This document shows positions 1-13,130 of a stretch of 64,000 bases of DNA, in pieces. The stretch spans positions 8,595,001 through 8,659,000 of the forward strand of contig JAILWY010000018.1 of assembly GCA_022113835.1 (NCBI GenBank), read 5' to 3'. This DNA is from Atopsyche davidsoni (taxonomy: Eukaryota; Arthropoda; Insecta; Trichoptera; Hydrobiosidae). Numbering within the stretch: the stretch's first letter is position 1; every line of letters begins with the position of its first letter. Under the pieces are notes generated by a model. The model was not told the origin of the DNA and searched no databases. It saw only the letters and a program-made list of their open reading frames with translations. Made by a program: the position numbers and the translations under genes.

Positions 1-299
1 ACATAGAATTGAATACAATAAAGCTTTTCTGTCTTCATGCTTCCTGTAAAGAGGGTAAGACATAAGACGGGGTCACAGAGGAAGGGGGGCTTCTTTTTTT
101 TCTTTTCTCATCTGGACCTTTTCGCAGAAGTTCGCAACTGCTACTCTGTTAGCCCATGCTACACTGCAACTAAACTGTTTTTGTCGATTTTCGTCCTTCC
201 ACCCATAATACTATTACACTGGCGTCACCGGTGTTGGGCTTTCTTTATTGCGGGGATGAGGTACAGCGTCGCAGCCGGGCTCGGCGCTCGAGCAGATTG

Positions 300-425
300 C
301 ACTAGGCACTAGGCACCAGGCACTAGGCACTAGGCACTAGGCACTAGGCACTAGGCACTAGGCACTAGGCACTAGGCACTAGGCACTAGGCACTAGGCAC
401 TAGGCACTAGGCACTAGGCACTAGG
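300..425. repeat. 7-bp minisatellite, 18 copies
   Basis: Eighteen head-to-tail copies of CACTAGG fill exactly 126 bases. One unit differs (CACCAGG at 314-320). The array sits between moderately GC-rich unique sequences, and no ORF is organised by it. Confidence 0.98.
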
Positions 426-3400
426 CCAGGCGGCACGGCCAGCGTTTCGTCACAGTAATTGACAGGTTTCGCGGTGCAGCCTTTGGTTTGGCAAGAGGTT
501 GCGGCGCTCGGTGCTGGGCGGGCAGTCTGCGAGTCCTTTCCCCTCGCCTCTTGTCCCGCGTTGCTCCAGCAGCCTCAGTTTACCGACCCAACCTACTGCA
601 TTACCTACTGCGCCAATTACACTTACCGTAAGAACACTTCTAATGTTATTATTTGGTTGTCCGTGCCAAGCCTCTTTTATTAAATTACCTCTTGCTTTAT
701 GGTGTGTACTGAGTTTTGTGTAGCTGTGTTTTTTTATGGCGAGCACTCAAAGGTAGGTCTTAAATTTAAAATTATTTTCACTGTGACAAGTGCCCGTTTT
801 CCTGTTTTTTTGTTTGTTCGTTGTTTTCAGAATGCAAATATTATATTCATAAAAAAACTAAAAATAATATTTATCATAAATACATATATTTTTGTATGGG
901 TATCGTTATCGATTGTCGCCGGTATAAACCAGCGACAATATGCATACTATAAAGTATGTATTTTGAATTTGACAATAAGTTTTTGAAAACACAAAAAATT
1001 ACCAATTATGAATTGGTAAAACTTTCGTTTTATGTTGTAATTGCTCAATATCGATTACCAGGTCTGTTCGTTCAATTTGGCTTCAGGCGTTTTTGTTTTT
1101 TAACCCCTTGGAATGTTGTACGTGCGAGTAGGTGCAGCTCTCCGATCAGCGGGTCTCTGCGTTTGTAATGGACAATTATTACGGCTGTAAAAGCATTTTA
1201 ACTCTACTGTTATAAATTCTTGCTAGATATAATCTATTCAAATATTTTAACTTCCATATCACACGATTACAAGATACGGCTGGAGATAAAATATAATATT
1301 ATGGTTAGTAGTTGAAGAGCAGCTTTAAGTTTTACTAGCATTTTCTATTTTTTGAGATATAAATCTGAAAACCAAACAAAAAGGACTTCGTGAGGAGAAT
1401 AACGCAAAATGGAATGCTAATGAAATAGCAAATGATTTAATGTTTTTAAAGTTTTTCAATTCAACCGTTTAACAGGTTTATTTCAAGGACACACATAAGT
1501 AAACTTGTTATTGTCTGCGCGAGCGTGATGTTCATTCCTTATTGTGGCTAACCGTTCGCGTACCTCGATAATTAATAAAAAAAAAGACTTATTGGTCGGG
1601 TAATGCCTCAAACGGCTCGACTTTCAATATATTTTATCAGTGACATGGACTATGCTTATGAAATAATCGTTTTTTTTAATTTGACAATCAGTTTTGCGGT
1701 GGCAGTGGAGTTCCCGATCTGCGGTAATCGCAGATCATGTCGTCGTGTCATCAGTGTCTAATATCCCGGCTCTGCAATGTTTTACAAAATAAATCTCATT
1801 TGCTGCTGGCTATTTGCAGATGTGCAATTGGATAATTATGACATTACACAAAATAGTAATTAAACATTTCTGACACATGGCTAATATCATTAACCTGCTT
1901 GATTTCTTCAGAAGATTTCATTATAAAATTTAAACAGATAAACGACCTTCTGCACATCCTATCTACGAGATATAAGTGTGGATGTAGGTGAGCGTGTTCT
2001 ATATACCAAACTAATTATCTACATTACACATTACCTGGTATTGTTTTCCATGGAATCACTACACAAATAAAAGATTTGATATCTTGTCACATTTGCTTAT
2101 ATTTATAGTATAAACCATACTCTATAGCATTTTTTACACAATATCAAAACTTTGTGACTTCAAATGAATCGTACAAAAATTAAAATAATAAATTTTTTTA
2201 ATTATAGTGTGCAGAATTAAAAATTATGTTTAAAACGTTCACAGATGATAAAAAAATATATTATTTATTTTTGATCACATACCAAATTCAATAATAAAAA
2301 TAAACAATTAATACTTGGCGGTTACATCGATTCACCTTTTATTAACATGTTTACGTCTTCTTTATTATTCTTACACCATTCGACAAATTAATTGACATTC
2401 TTACATCTAAAAATATAATTAGCAGTATAATGGATTCAAAAGTGCTTTTTAGGATTTTGGGTTACAAAATTTACGAATTATGAAGTGTACATTTTAGAAT
2501 GGGTGTATGATTAATCGTATGTATGAGTAGCGTCTGTATCTAAATAAAGATAAACTTATCTAAGGCGTTCTTCCCGCACGCGGACAAGACAATGAATAAA
2601 TGTTGAATAACTGCATGCTTGTCAGAGAGTGCCCCGTCCCAGGTTTGGTTGTACTCACGTATTCACAGAGACGAACTGGGGGACAAACTTTGCAATCGTG
2701 CGGGGGAGGAAGAGGAGGGATTGATGTTTTTGAATTAATTAAAATGAACAGTTTTGCTGACTCATACTATCTATGTGGAATTTTATGTATGCATAGCTAG
2801 ATGTTTATGGAATTTTTAGTAAACTAAACTAAAACACACAACATTTGTGATTTAATAGAAAATAAAAACAATTTTAAAGAAGAAGTTTATTGAATCGACA
2901 TGGCATAAATATCGAGTAAAGATTATTTTCAATATTTTTTGAAAAATACACATTAATACTCTTGCCCTTAACTTAATAATATGTTAATGATTTATTTGAT
3001 TTGGTAATGCTTGCAAATATGTTGTTATATTAGTTTTTATTGACCTAGGTATTCACACACCCCTTGCTTAATTTTGGGTGATTTTCCGAGTTCTGAGTAT
3101 ATGTATAAAATAAAATATAACACAAATTGCGACTATGCATTTATAGCTATACAAATAAAGCAATTATATACACAAAAATAAATTTTATTGAAGAGTAAAG
3201 CTGGGCATCCACTATTGGATGAGACCGAGACTCATAAACCACCGCGCATGAGAAACGAGAGATATAGGTGTGACAATCTCCAGTTTGCTTATCTAACCGG
3301 AAAACTGTGAATGTGCACAAATACACGTCAACAGAAGACAGGGTCGCCGCAGTGCTTACACGTCAATATCCGCGTGTCATTATTATGCCAGCACCAATTA

Positions 3401-4929
3401 CGATCCACAAATGACTATCAAACTTCGCGCAATCATTGCCCGTGCTTGACCTTACGCGGAGTGTACCCTGGGTTGGAACGAAGGCGGTTATCTGTAGGTC
3501 TGATAATATTAAGTTGTAGACACAAAGAAGAGCCCCAGGGAGGCCACAGCCAGCGACTCGTGACTGCGACTACAGCTTGTTCTGCTCTTTTGGTGACCTT
3601 TGAATATTCGGTGTAGCGCCCATGTCGGTGAAAATCCACGGTCGACCTCCATAGACTTCAAATGGTTCAAAGCGAATTTGTGTTTCTAATTTTAGTAGTT
3701 TATTTTATATACACTAATAAAATTACTATTATTTGTATTACGAATTGGTTAGTATAATTTATATGCTTTGTTATGTTTCAAAAATATTCTGATTTGGAGT
3801 AAAATGTGGATTTAGGATTCTGTATAATTTTTTTGTTTTTTTTTGTTTTAATTTTTTTCAATATCAGCAAAAGCAGCTTGTGAAATTAACTGACTTTTGT
3901 AGATCAATAAAAAACCGTTCTGATAAACGGTGAAGAAGACGCGCTTAAAAGCTTTTTGTAGATTATTAAACTATTTAGTTTTGATTAATCTCGCGTTCTT
4001 GGATTGTCCGTAATGTGAAAGAACTGCAGTTTTATTTAGCAATTGCTGGACTGGCTCTCGAGTGGAGAGCCACGATTCACCGTTAGCCGACTGTCACCAC
4101 AGCACATATACAGTAAGGTAACCACGAGTGCTTCACACGAGAGAACGTCCAAGTTTTGTAATGCATGTCAATCATGCGACATAATCGCAAAATAGAGAAT
4201 AAGCTTCCCGTGGTGCTCTTTTGAATACAGTCAACTCACACCTCTCCAATCAGTCTGTTAGCCGAATGAGTTCAAATTAGAACAAAAATATTGTGTATGT
4301 ATGTTAAGACTATATATTATAGAAGTAGAAACCCCAAGTCTATAAATCGTTTTTAGTTCAAGTGTTGCGAGAGATTTTATGGAGATCTATCAGCTGGGAT
4401 CGAGTAATCTTGATTAACCAAACTAGCTAGAAGGGCACGTTGAGTGCACAACGAACACGAGGTTTCCAAACATACTGTTTTCATGTTTTCCATATAATTA
4501 ATGGAAAAATTATTTTAATGAAGCCGGTCCCCTCTAACTTCACCATAGATAATGATTCGCTTGCAGTGCGGTTACAGTTCAGTCACGGTTACAGTTCAGG
4601 TATTTTTGTGTGAAAATAAAAACATTTGCGGCTTTAAATAATTATACATACTCGCTCTAAAGTAAAGCTCGTGTTTTCAAATATGGCTGCTCCAATAAGT
4701 ATGATTGCATTTTCTTGATGTTACACGTGAAGTTTAATTTAAAACTGTAAAAATCGTAGGGAAGTAACGCAAATACACTGTGATTCAAAAATAATCAACA
4801 GAAGAATGATAAGAAAGAATGAACATAATAATGATAAGAAATAATATATGTCTTTGCTTTTTGCATTATTTTTTTGTATATTTAAAAAAATATATAAACA
4901 ATGGGATAGATAAGAATTACATTTCAAGA

Positions 4930-5060
4930 TTATTGATTTCTTCATTTGGTAAATTTACAATAGTTCTTACAGCTAAGGTTTGCTACATGGTGTGTGGCTA
5001 TCCCCTGATCCTGCGCGCAGGTTGTGACTTAGGTAGGAGCGTACATGTACTTCTTTATTT
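4930..5060 (-). repeat. Dispersed repeat, copy 1 (SINE/LINE-tail-like)
   Basis: On the minus strand this shares the core CCTGCGCGCAGGATCAGGGGAT, the preceding block GTACGCTCCTACCTAAGTCAC and a tail containing a TACAAT-like run with the copies near 12970, 33270 and 48560. It lacks a clear target-site duplication. The family looks like a short non-autonomous retroelement or the 3' end of a LINE; I cannot name it. Confidence 0.75.
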
Positions 5061-7709
5061 TCATTCAATCCTTTTTCTGCATGAGTTGATGAATAAATAA
5101 AATAAATAACTATGAACTTAATGACAAAGATAGGCATTTAAAACAAAACAAGAGGGTAAACTGATTGAATTTACTGGGCTAGATTTTTAAATTATAAATT
5201 GTACGGACGATGTATTTGCCACTTCATTAGTTGATTGGGAAACTTAGAAAAAGTGATACTGATATCCGTTCAATTCTATTTGGAATTTTGTGGCATGTCT
5301 TCTTTGAGCGATAGCTAGAAAAACAAGAGTGAATAATTACAAGGGGCACTAGTTTTTGGAATAGAATGTTGCGAGTTATGGAGGTCAGTGTTGGTGGCGA
5401 GGCAGGGCAGCCGCGCAGTTCCTGCATCGCTCCGTTCTACTGACCTTTCCTGCAGCCGGCGCGGCGCCAGGAGCCCTGCAGCTACTCTAGACTATTACCG
5501 GCAGTATTCTAGTTTAATGACTTAGCTGGTTGAATTACGCCTTTATTTCACAATATTAATGGGGTTTGAAACAGTTCACTGATGCGTAGTTGTAAATTCC
5601 TCTACAGGTTTATGTAATTTTTTTATGATGGCCTGCGCTTACAACTATTGAAATGAAATAAAAATTGTCAGCGACAACTACTGAAGTTTAATATGGTGCA
5701 ACTAAAATTTATGTAGTTAATAAAATTTTATGATTGGACCAACTCATCTATCAAAGCACAAGCGGTTTTATCCGAAAAGACTGGTTCATTATAAATTCTA
5801 ATGCGTTTGCTTCACAAGCGTTGCAGTTCTTCAGTATTCAAGGGTTATACATCCACACATATAATGTTATTGAAATGTAATCAGCTTTTGCATCGGACAC
5901 GCAGAAGTCGTAAAAGTAAGCGACTATCACAGCTCGATTCGAAAATATAATCACTAACCATAATCCACAATAAGGTCGAGCTCCTGTGCTAATATCGTTA
6001 TCTCCTTCTTGTTGTTTTATATGCAAAACCCAACGGATTCGTTTCCTTCAAATTGGATATCATTTTATAAAGTTTGCGTCAGTGTTTTGTGAAGAGTCGT
6101 ATTGATTAGCCGGCGAGGGGAGTATGGCTTCCCATCAGTCGCAGTACACGCGTTGCCGAATTATCCAACCGATTTCTTTTATCTTTGCGAGATGTACCTG
6201 CCATTATGTGCACAGTACATTCCTTATCACCTGTTAAAAATTGAACGAGGCCTCCGCCCACGATTGAAACTTTTTTTGAAATCTTAGAAATTACAACTTT
6301 CGTGAATAAGCTTTACACCTACTTTGTGTAATATAATAAATACTACGGTTTTCAAAATAAAATCTTTAATTCATCGCTTACTCAATTGATATTTGCGACA
6401 AAGTCAGATAATAAAATGTAAATAATGCGTATTACCTATTAGTTTTCAACGCGTTATTCAATGAAGGCCATTAGAATGAAGGTGGTCATCTTATGATCAG
6501 CTATCCTAAAATTTGACAGTCTCAGTATTGAACGATTTTATCCCAACACGGCCAATCTGCTGTTGAAATAAGCAGATGCGCTTTAATTACGTAAAGTGGC
6601 AATAAGTTAGAAGCGCATCATCACGAGCTGACGTGTTTGCTGGGCGCGATGGTTGGGAGGCGCGGCACGTCGCGTCCGCCTCGCGAGCGCCAAAGATACA
6701 TTTCTTCCTTTTTTGTGGGCGAGTCCAAACAAAAAGAATACAGATTGTAATATCATTATATTATTCAGGCGCCTGCCGGCGTGAAGAATGACATCACCGG
6801 CTCGTTCGAGCCGAGTCTATTGTCCGGGGCCCGGGCGCGTCCGCAGCCGCCCTGCGCCGCCCGTCTGTCAACGCCCTTAGTGACTCACCCACCACTCACA
6901 ATTTCAAATCGAGTTCGCGCTCAGTCATCTGTTACAATTTTTTATTATAATTATTAAAAAAAAAAACTTGAATTACTTCCAAAAACAGCTAATTCTCACT
7001 TTTTAATCACTGTGAAAAAAATCACCATTATTTTATCCACAATACGTACCCGTATTTTTTTCAAAGTTACATATAGCCCATGCAACTTGGCGATTTGGTT
7101 TTAGATTCGATAAGGCACAAGTTAATCTATAATTTCGACTATTTTTAAATTTCAGCAAACATACTGTATATATTTTTTCTGCATGTTAGCTAGCGGGTAC
7201 GCAGTCGGGGTGGGATTTATATTTTATTCAATAATTTAAATTTTTGGCATGCTACGATTTACCCTAAAAAATACGAAAAAAATCATTGATGATCGTAAAC
7301 AGGTCACTTCATACTTTTCTGACTTATTTCTACTTGATTTTGGTTGATCAATATATTTATTAAAGTGCATTAGTCAGTACTTTACAATACAATTGCATTT
7401 GTACAACACAAAACCGAAGTCTAATATATATAATTTGGTAAATATATTTTGAAATTTCAATTCAAATTTCGATCGCTGGTCACTGACACGAGAAGATGTT
7501 CCCATTTTTTCTATCCGAATATGTAAGAACCGCAAGCGCATGCCACTCATTTGTAACCATGTACATATTTAGAACCGAATCAAAATCATAATTTCCATCT
7601 CAATAATGCTTGTCTCGTGTTTGTTTTCGTTCATGTGGTCACAATTAGTGTCAGCGCTCATTCGATGCTTTAATGCCGCTCGTGACGCGCGCTGACCCGG
7701 CGGCTCGGG

Positions 7710-7760
7710 AGTGCTCCGGGGGCTCCGGGGGGCTCCGGGGGCTCCGGGGGCTCCGCGGCT
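7710..7760 (+). repeat. 10-bp GC-rich tandem repeat
   Basis: About five units of CTCCGGGGGC, with slight length variation, lie in a GC island of otherwise AT-rich DNA. The long ORFs through it in several frames come from the repeat and are not taken as genes. Confidence 0.85.
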
Positions 7761-10700
7761 GGGGCCTGCCTGGGACCCGCGATGGCTGGTTTTCCTTCGG
7801 CGCCACTCGTCCGCGACTGGCATTGAGGAAGGGGGGGGGGGGGAGGCAGATAGTTTCCGCCTTCAATCACGCATTGTTTATATATCTTGCATATTGAGTG
7901 TTCCATAAAAATTGATTCTCTACAGTGGCACAGCTGCAAGTACTGTGTGGGAAGGGCATTAGCACTATGCGATAAGATGTGTTCAATGTTTGTACATGTA
8001 TTGTTAATATGTTATTTATAGTAATGACGAAACTCTATGAAGACTCTATGAATATTTTATTACGGTGGATTTTACACTAACAGGCTGCACGAGAGTAAAC
8101 ATTTTGTTAAAAATAATAACTACAAAATAGTAATAAAAATAGGGGAAATTGAAGCCTATGAATATAGGTTTCATAATAAATCATTTCAAAAAGAGTAAGC
8201 ATCGAAACATCTCCTCTTCGCAACTTCACTAGATATGAATTATAGATTTACGCGTACGGTAATATAAACTTCGTTTTCACTGTAGTGATTTATTACCCGA
8301 GTCACTAACTGAAATGTGTTTCGGTCCTAGTGTGGAAGCAATAACTGATATATTAAATATGTAAAATGATTCGTGAAAAAAATGTGATGTTCTTCTACGT
8401 TGAAAGTTAATTATACAATAAATAAAAAGTAAATGCAATCACAATCAAAATTATGAAAACTTGAAGACTTGTGAAAACAGTAATACCGTGGTGACCTCGT
8501 TAAAATTAAAAACTTAATTTAAAAACAGTTTTTATGTAAACGTTCGATATTGTTGGTAGCTCAAAAGCACGGTCACGAAAAAAAAAAATCAATTGCTATT
8601 TAATTATTGGTCCGATGATACTTTATTTTGACATTGAAAGAAGCAAGCAGGGGCTCGCCGAACAGCTGTGCTGCGTGGCCCGAGGCGTCCGCGCGGCGCG
8701 TCGCTTCGTACAATATTAATAATCTGTAGACTGCTGGGGACGACGGGGCCATCGCCGTGTCCGTCATCACTAGCTCGATGTGTGAGCAGCAGCTCGGTAC
8801 AGCATTCACGGTAGCACAGTCGAGTGGCCACTCAGAGGACAGGATGGACCGCCGATCCGCTACAGTAACGGAGGGCGCGCGGCTTCATTGCGGCCAGTGA
8901 ATGGGGACTTACAAATATCAGCACATCCTATGACCTGATTTTCCTGCGAACGTTATTCGTCTACTTGATTAAACAATCTATCAACTATTACAGATATATA
9001 TGCCATTATCATATAGAATTTGTATTCACTATGAAAATTAACTTTTCACAACTATATAAAACTACTGATAAACCACGAAATTAAATATAATTGAAATGCT
9101 ATCACCGAACACCAAATTAATGGGTCATTAAACATTATCCTGATCGAGGGGACAGGTATATCTGTTATTTTTCTTTTTGATTATAATTACAAAAAAAAAT
9201 AGTTTCGTCACGTCGGAGTATAATTTTTGAGTTTAATTGTAAGACTGTGTGTACTACTCTGCGACTGAAAACGATCAGGCGAAGGACAACAGCCGGCGGA
9301 CAGGATGGCGGCAGGGCCATCATCACTGCAGCCGACTCTCGACCTTCGATCTTCCCTACGAGATGCTTCAGGATGCACGGATAATGCCTCAAGTAAAAAA
9401 AAAACGGAAATCATTTACGAGATGTCTATCTGCCTCGAGTCGATCTGCAATTTCAACGCAGAATATTATTCTCGTCTGAAATGCGATTCGGCCGGCAGAT
9501 TGTGCGGTCGTATGGCTGGGCGCAACGAAAGCGATTACTTCTTATTGCGTCACAACAATCTTCAGCTCTGCAGTCTTTGTATTTTAGAAAGGAAAACTCA
9601 CCTTCGTTAAAGATTAGCAGGCAATTTGTAAAAAAATATGCTTTTTAAACTTATTGATATTTGTCGAGTTGATTAAAAGAAGTTTTTTTTTTTAAAAATA
9701 AACTAAATTTTTTGAAATGTTAATTTATATTATGTAGAAAATAAACGAACATTGAATCTCCAAAAGCGATTAGTTGCGTATCGAGGTCGTGCTGGACAGC
9801 TCCTTCTGCAGTTTGATGCGAGAGTAGCTTTGAGATTTTTTGTGCGCTATTTATAGTAAAGGGGAACCAATTCTAAATAAAAAATAGATTAGTCAGTACG
9901 AGGAGCAGTCACTGGAATTACCGAGGTAAATGTGATAAATATAAATAAAAATACATAAAAAGCAAATTTTGGATTAATAAAAATTTCGAATATATCAAAT
10001 TTGCGTTTTTATATTTTTGATTGATTGCGACTACTCCAGTTACACGAAAATAAAAATACCTACAACTCTTATGATTTTTGGTGGGTATTATTGTTACATA
10101 CCTAACTTTGATAAACGTAAAGTGAATACGCTATGCGCAATGTTCATAGAGCAGCAGAGATGTAGTTTGGTATATCTGCGAGTGTTTACTTTCGGGAACG
10201 TCGGAGACAGCTGAAACACACATGCCAGTTTTGCTCAATTCGTATCATGAAGGTTGGTTCAACACACGTTTCTGATCATAGCGAATGATATTTTAGATAT
10301 TAGTTTATTATTGATCTAAAGTTGCCCACAGTCGGATAAGTTACCAGACCGATAGTATGAATTTCGTAAACGGCATTCGCCGCCGCAATCGCTGGCAAGT
10401 CGTGACACGTCCCGGACTTCAGGCACCGCCGCTCGACATTTACAGGGTCCATTAGTGAAGCGTCGAGCCATCGAGTTGCCTGCAATGGGTCTCCGATGGT
10501 GTAATTAACATACTTACATTCTGTCAAAACGCACGGATGGCTTGGTTAACTTTTAAACATTCATCTCCAAATTAATACAAATTTACACCAACAAAACCTG
10601 TCCGTAAGTTCTAAATTTCATTTTTTAAGCCCAAAAGGCAGTACGCATGGATTAGCAATCGGTCTAAAATCTACAACCATACATTTATTAACGCGAAGAT

Positions 10701-12897
10701 GTTGAAAAAGAAAAACTCCCTAGAGCTGTAACTGCAACCTCATAAAAGACAACATACTACATATTCCATTTGTTTACAGTGTTTTGTTTGCATTTGCTGG
10801 GCGGAATATGAGAATCACTGAAAAAAGAGAATACGTTTGCGGAAGAGCATATCTTTTCGTGTCAACAATGCGGGACGCATTTTAAAATGCTGCACGAGTA
10901 AAATTTTTGTTTATTTTTTTACTTGAACTGTACTAATGTACTGCCTGCGCGTGAACTTGATGTTACTGTTTTTACAGTCCAAACACCTCGTCTTATATGA
11001 CAGTGGAATGCTTTTGTTTGCCAGGTACGCCACTTGCGTAATAAGCCCGACAATGATGAAAGTCTTGGATTTGCAAAGATGCTCGACTAACCGTTATACC
11101 GAAGTGCTCGGTACGTTTGCTGTTTAATTTTATTCGACGGGGAAGATGTCGTTTTGGTTTGAATGATCTCATCTCGGCTACTGAGCTGATGAGCAAATTT
11201 GTCGATCGTTCGCCACTGCGACGAAGGAGTCCACCAACACTGGCGGTGTTGAATAAAGCGCTTATTCCTGCAAAGGAGTGGGCGCCTTCCTCGCCGCGCC
11301 GCGCTCGTGACTCACTCTTCCGAGAACTGCTTAGTAATTTTTCGTCATTTTTATCACCCACGAAGTTGCACTACCCGCAGTATGTCAATAAACAAAGACA
11401 ATCAGTTTACCGAATGGTTAAAATGCAATCCAATAGTAAATATTGATGTTATTCAGCAGTTTCCCAATGACTCGATAAAAACTTGCGTAAATAATGAGAC
11501 TCTTTCTTGCCGATTTGTCAATGATTCGTAGTTATTTTGATTTGAAATATAATTTGTTGTTGCAGATGAAGCGAGTCCCCGGCGCTGTTTCGTCGTTCGG
11601 TTTGACTTTGTTTGCGCTAGACGTTGGTATCTCGTTCAACACGTTTTTGTGATCCCCGAGTGCCTGTTGATATGCGATTTGTTCAAAATATTTATTTTTA
11701 TCAATTATTCGGGGAAAATGGGTGTGTCATTATTGCTATCACAAAAAAAGTATATTTTTTTTTGTGCAAAAGTTTGTTTGATCACATTTTACAATAATAC
11801 GTGAGTAGTAAATTTAATCGTACTCACTTTTTGTTTATACTGATATTTTTTCTCTACCGGTGTCAGTGCAGATTTTTTTACTGCTCGATAATGAGTTCGC
11901 TTAACGTATGTAAATTGTCGCTTTAGGCTACTTAAATTGTATTTATGCAATTAAATTACCGCCGCAAAGACTGTGGGACTCGAAAAGTGTTATAATTAAA
12001 TATTACGCTTCTCAGGCCGGGAGGCTATCGACCAGATCCACCGGAGACCTCTGTCTCCTCTCACTTGACATTAAATTTCTCTAAATTGCATATCAATATT
12101 AATTTTGCCCATGGGAGAAATATCATCAGAATGGTCTCTAATTACATCTTATGAACATTTCAAATAGTATAATGTTCATCATAATGAAGTCATTATTAAA
12201 ACGAGTTTTCGAGAAGTAAAAATAAAACTCATGCGGTGATTTGGTTCTAGCGAGAAAAATCGTATTTCTTTATGCGTCGGTGTCTCAAATCTGCTCGTTT
12301 TGTTATTTCTGAAGAACGTTTTCCTTTACTTTTGGATTCACCCACGCTTATATATTTTTATTATGTTTGAACTATATACTAGAAACAAAGGCTACAGGGT
12401 AAAAAGTATTTTTACATTATTGTCCTGAACATGGTTACTAAAATTTTCAAAATAAATAAAAGAAAAAGTATAGAACACTTTCCACGGATAAGTTTTTTAC
12501 TTAAGTTAGTATTTCTTTTGTTACTACTTCCTTTTCACGTGTATCATCTTAAAAAAGGACACTATTTATCGTGAGTCTTTTTTTATTTATTATGATATAA
12601 CTGCTCCACGGGAGTCCTCCAAACTCGTGAAGGTTGCGATAATCGGCCGCAATTAACTCGGCAATGATTATTTAATTATTTGAGTGCGGCCCGAGGTGTC
12701 TGTGCATTCTGCAAATGTCATGATAATACAGAATGCGGTTTCGCAAATCGCTCTCACATTCGCAGTGTCGGCCTACTTGCGTTAATCAAAACGGAGAGAA
12801 ATTATCCAGCCAGCCTCGCGCCGTGCCGCACCGCTCCACACCCAATACGCCGATAAGGAAGTCTCGCCGCCGGTGACGTCACGCGAGCCCCGCCACA

Positions 12898-12934
12898 GCT
12901 CGCCACCCCTCGCCACCCCTCGCCACCCCTCGGA
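12898..12934 (+). repeat. 10-bp tandem repeat, 3-4 units
   Basis: Three to four units of CGCCACCCCT occur at the end of a GC-rich island (12780-12945). Confidence 0.85.
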
Positions 12935-12969
12935 CCCCCAGCTGCACTGAACATAACAAATTTAATTAC

Positions 12970-13130
12970 ATTTCAAAATTCTTTATTTTCATTTAGTTGT
13001 GATTTCTAAACAGTTCTTAGGGGCATGCTTAAGTTACGATATGTGACAATCCCCTGATCCTGCGCGCAGGTTACAAGGTGTGGCGGCTTAGGTGGTAGCG
13101 TACGTGGATTTCTCGAGTTATCATAAATTA
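12970..13130 (-). repeat. Dispersed repeat, copy 2
   Basis: Minus-strand copy with the block ACGCTACCACCTAAG, the core CCTGCGCGCAGGATCAGGGG and a tail reading TGAAAATAAAGAA. It is the same family as copies near 4930, 33270 and 48560 but differs between the block and the core. Confidence 0.8.

Noticed and set aside
300..425. Possible CRISPR array
   Set aside because: Units are 7 bases with no spacers; it is a minisatellite in a eukaryotic genome.
7569..7939. Overlapping Pro/Gly-rich ORFs
   Set aside because: Caused by the CTCCGGGGGC tandem repeat in a GC island.
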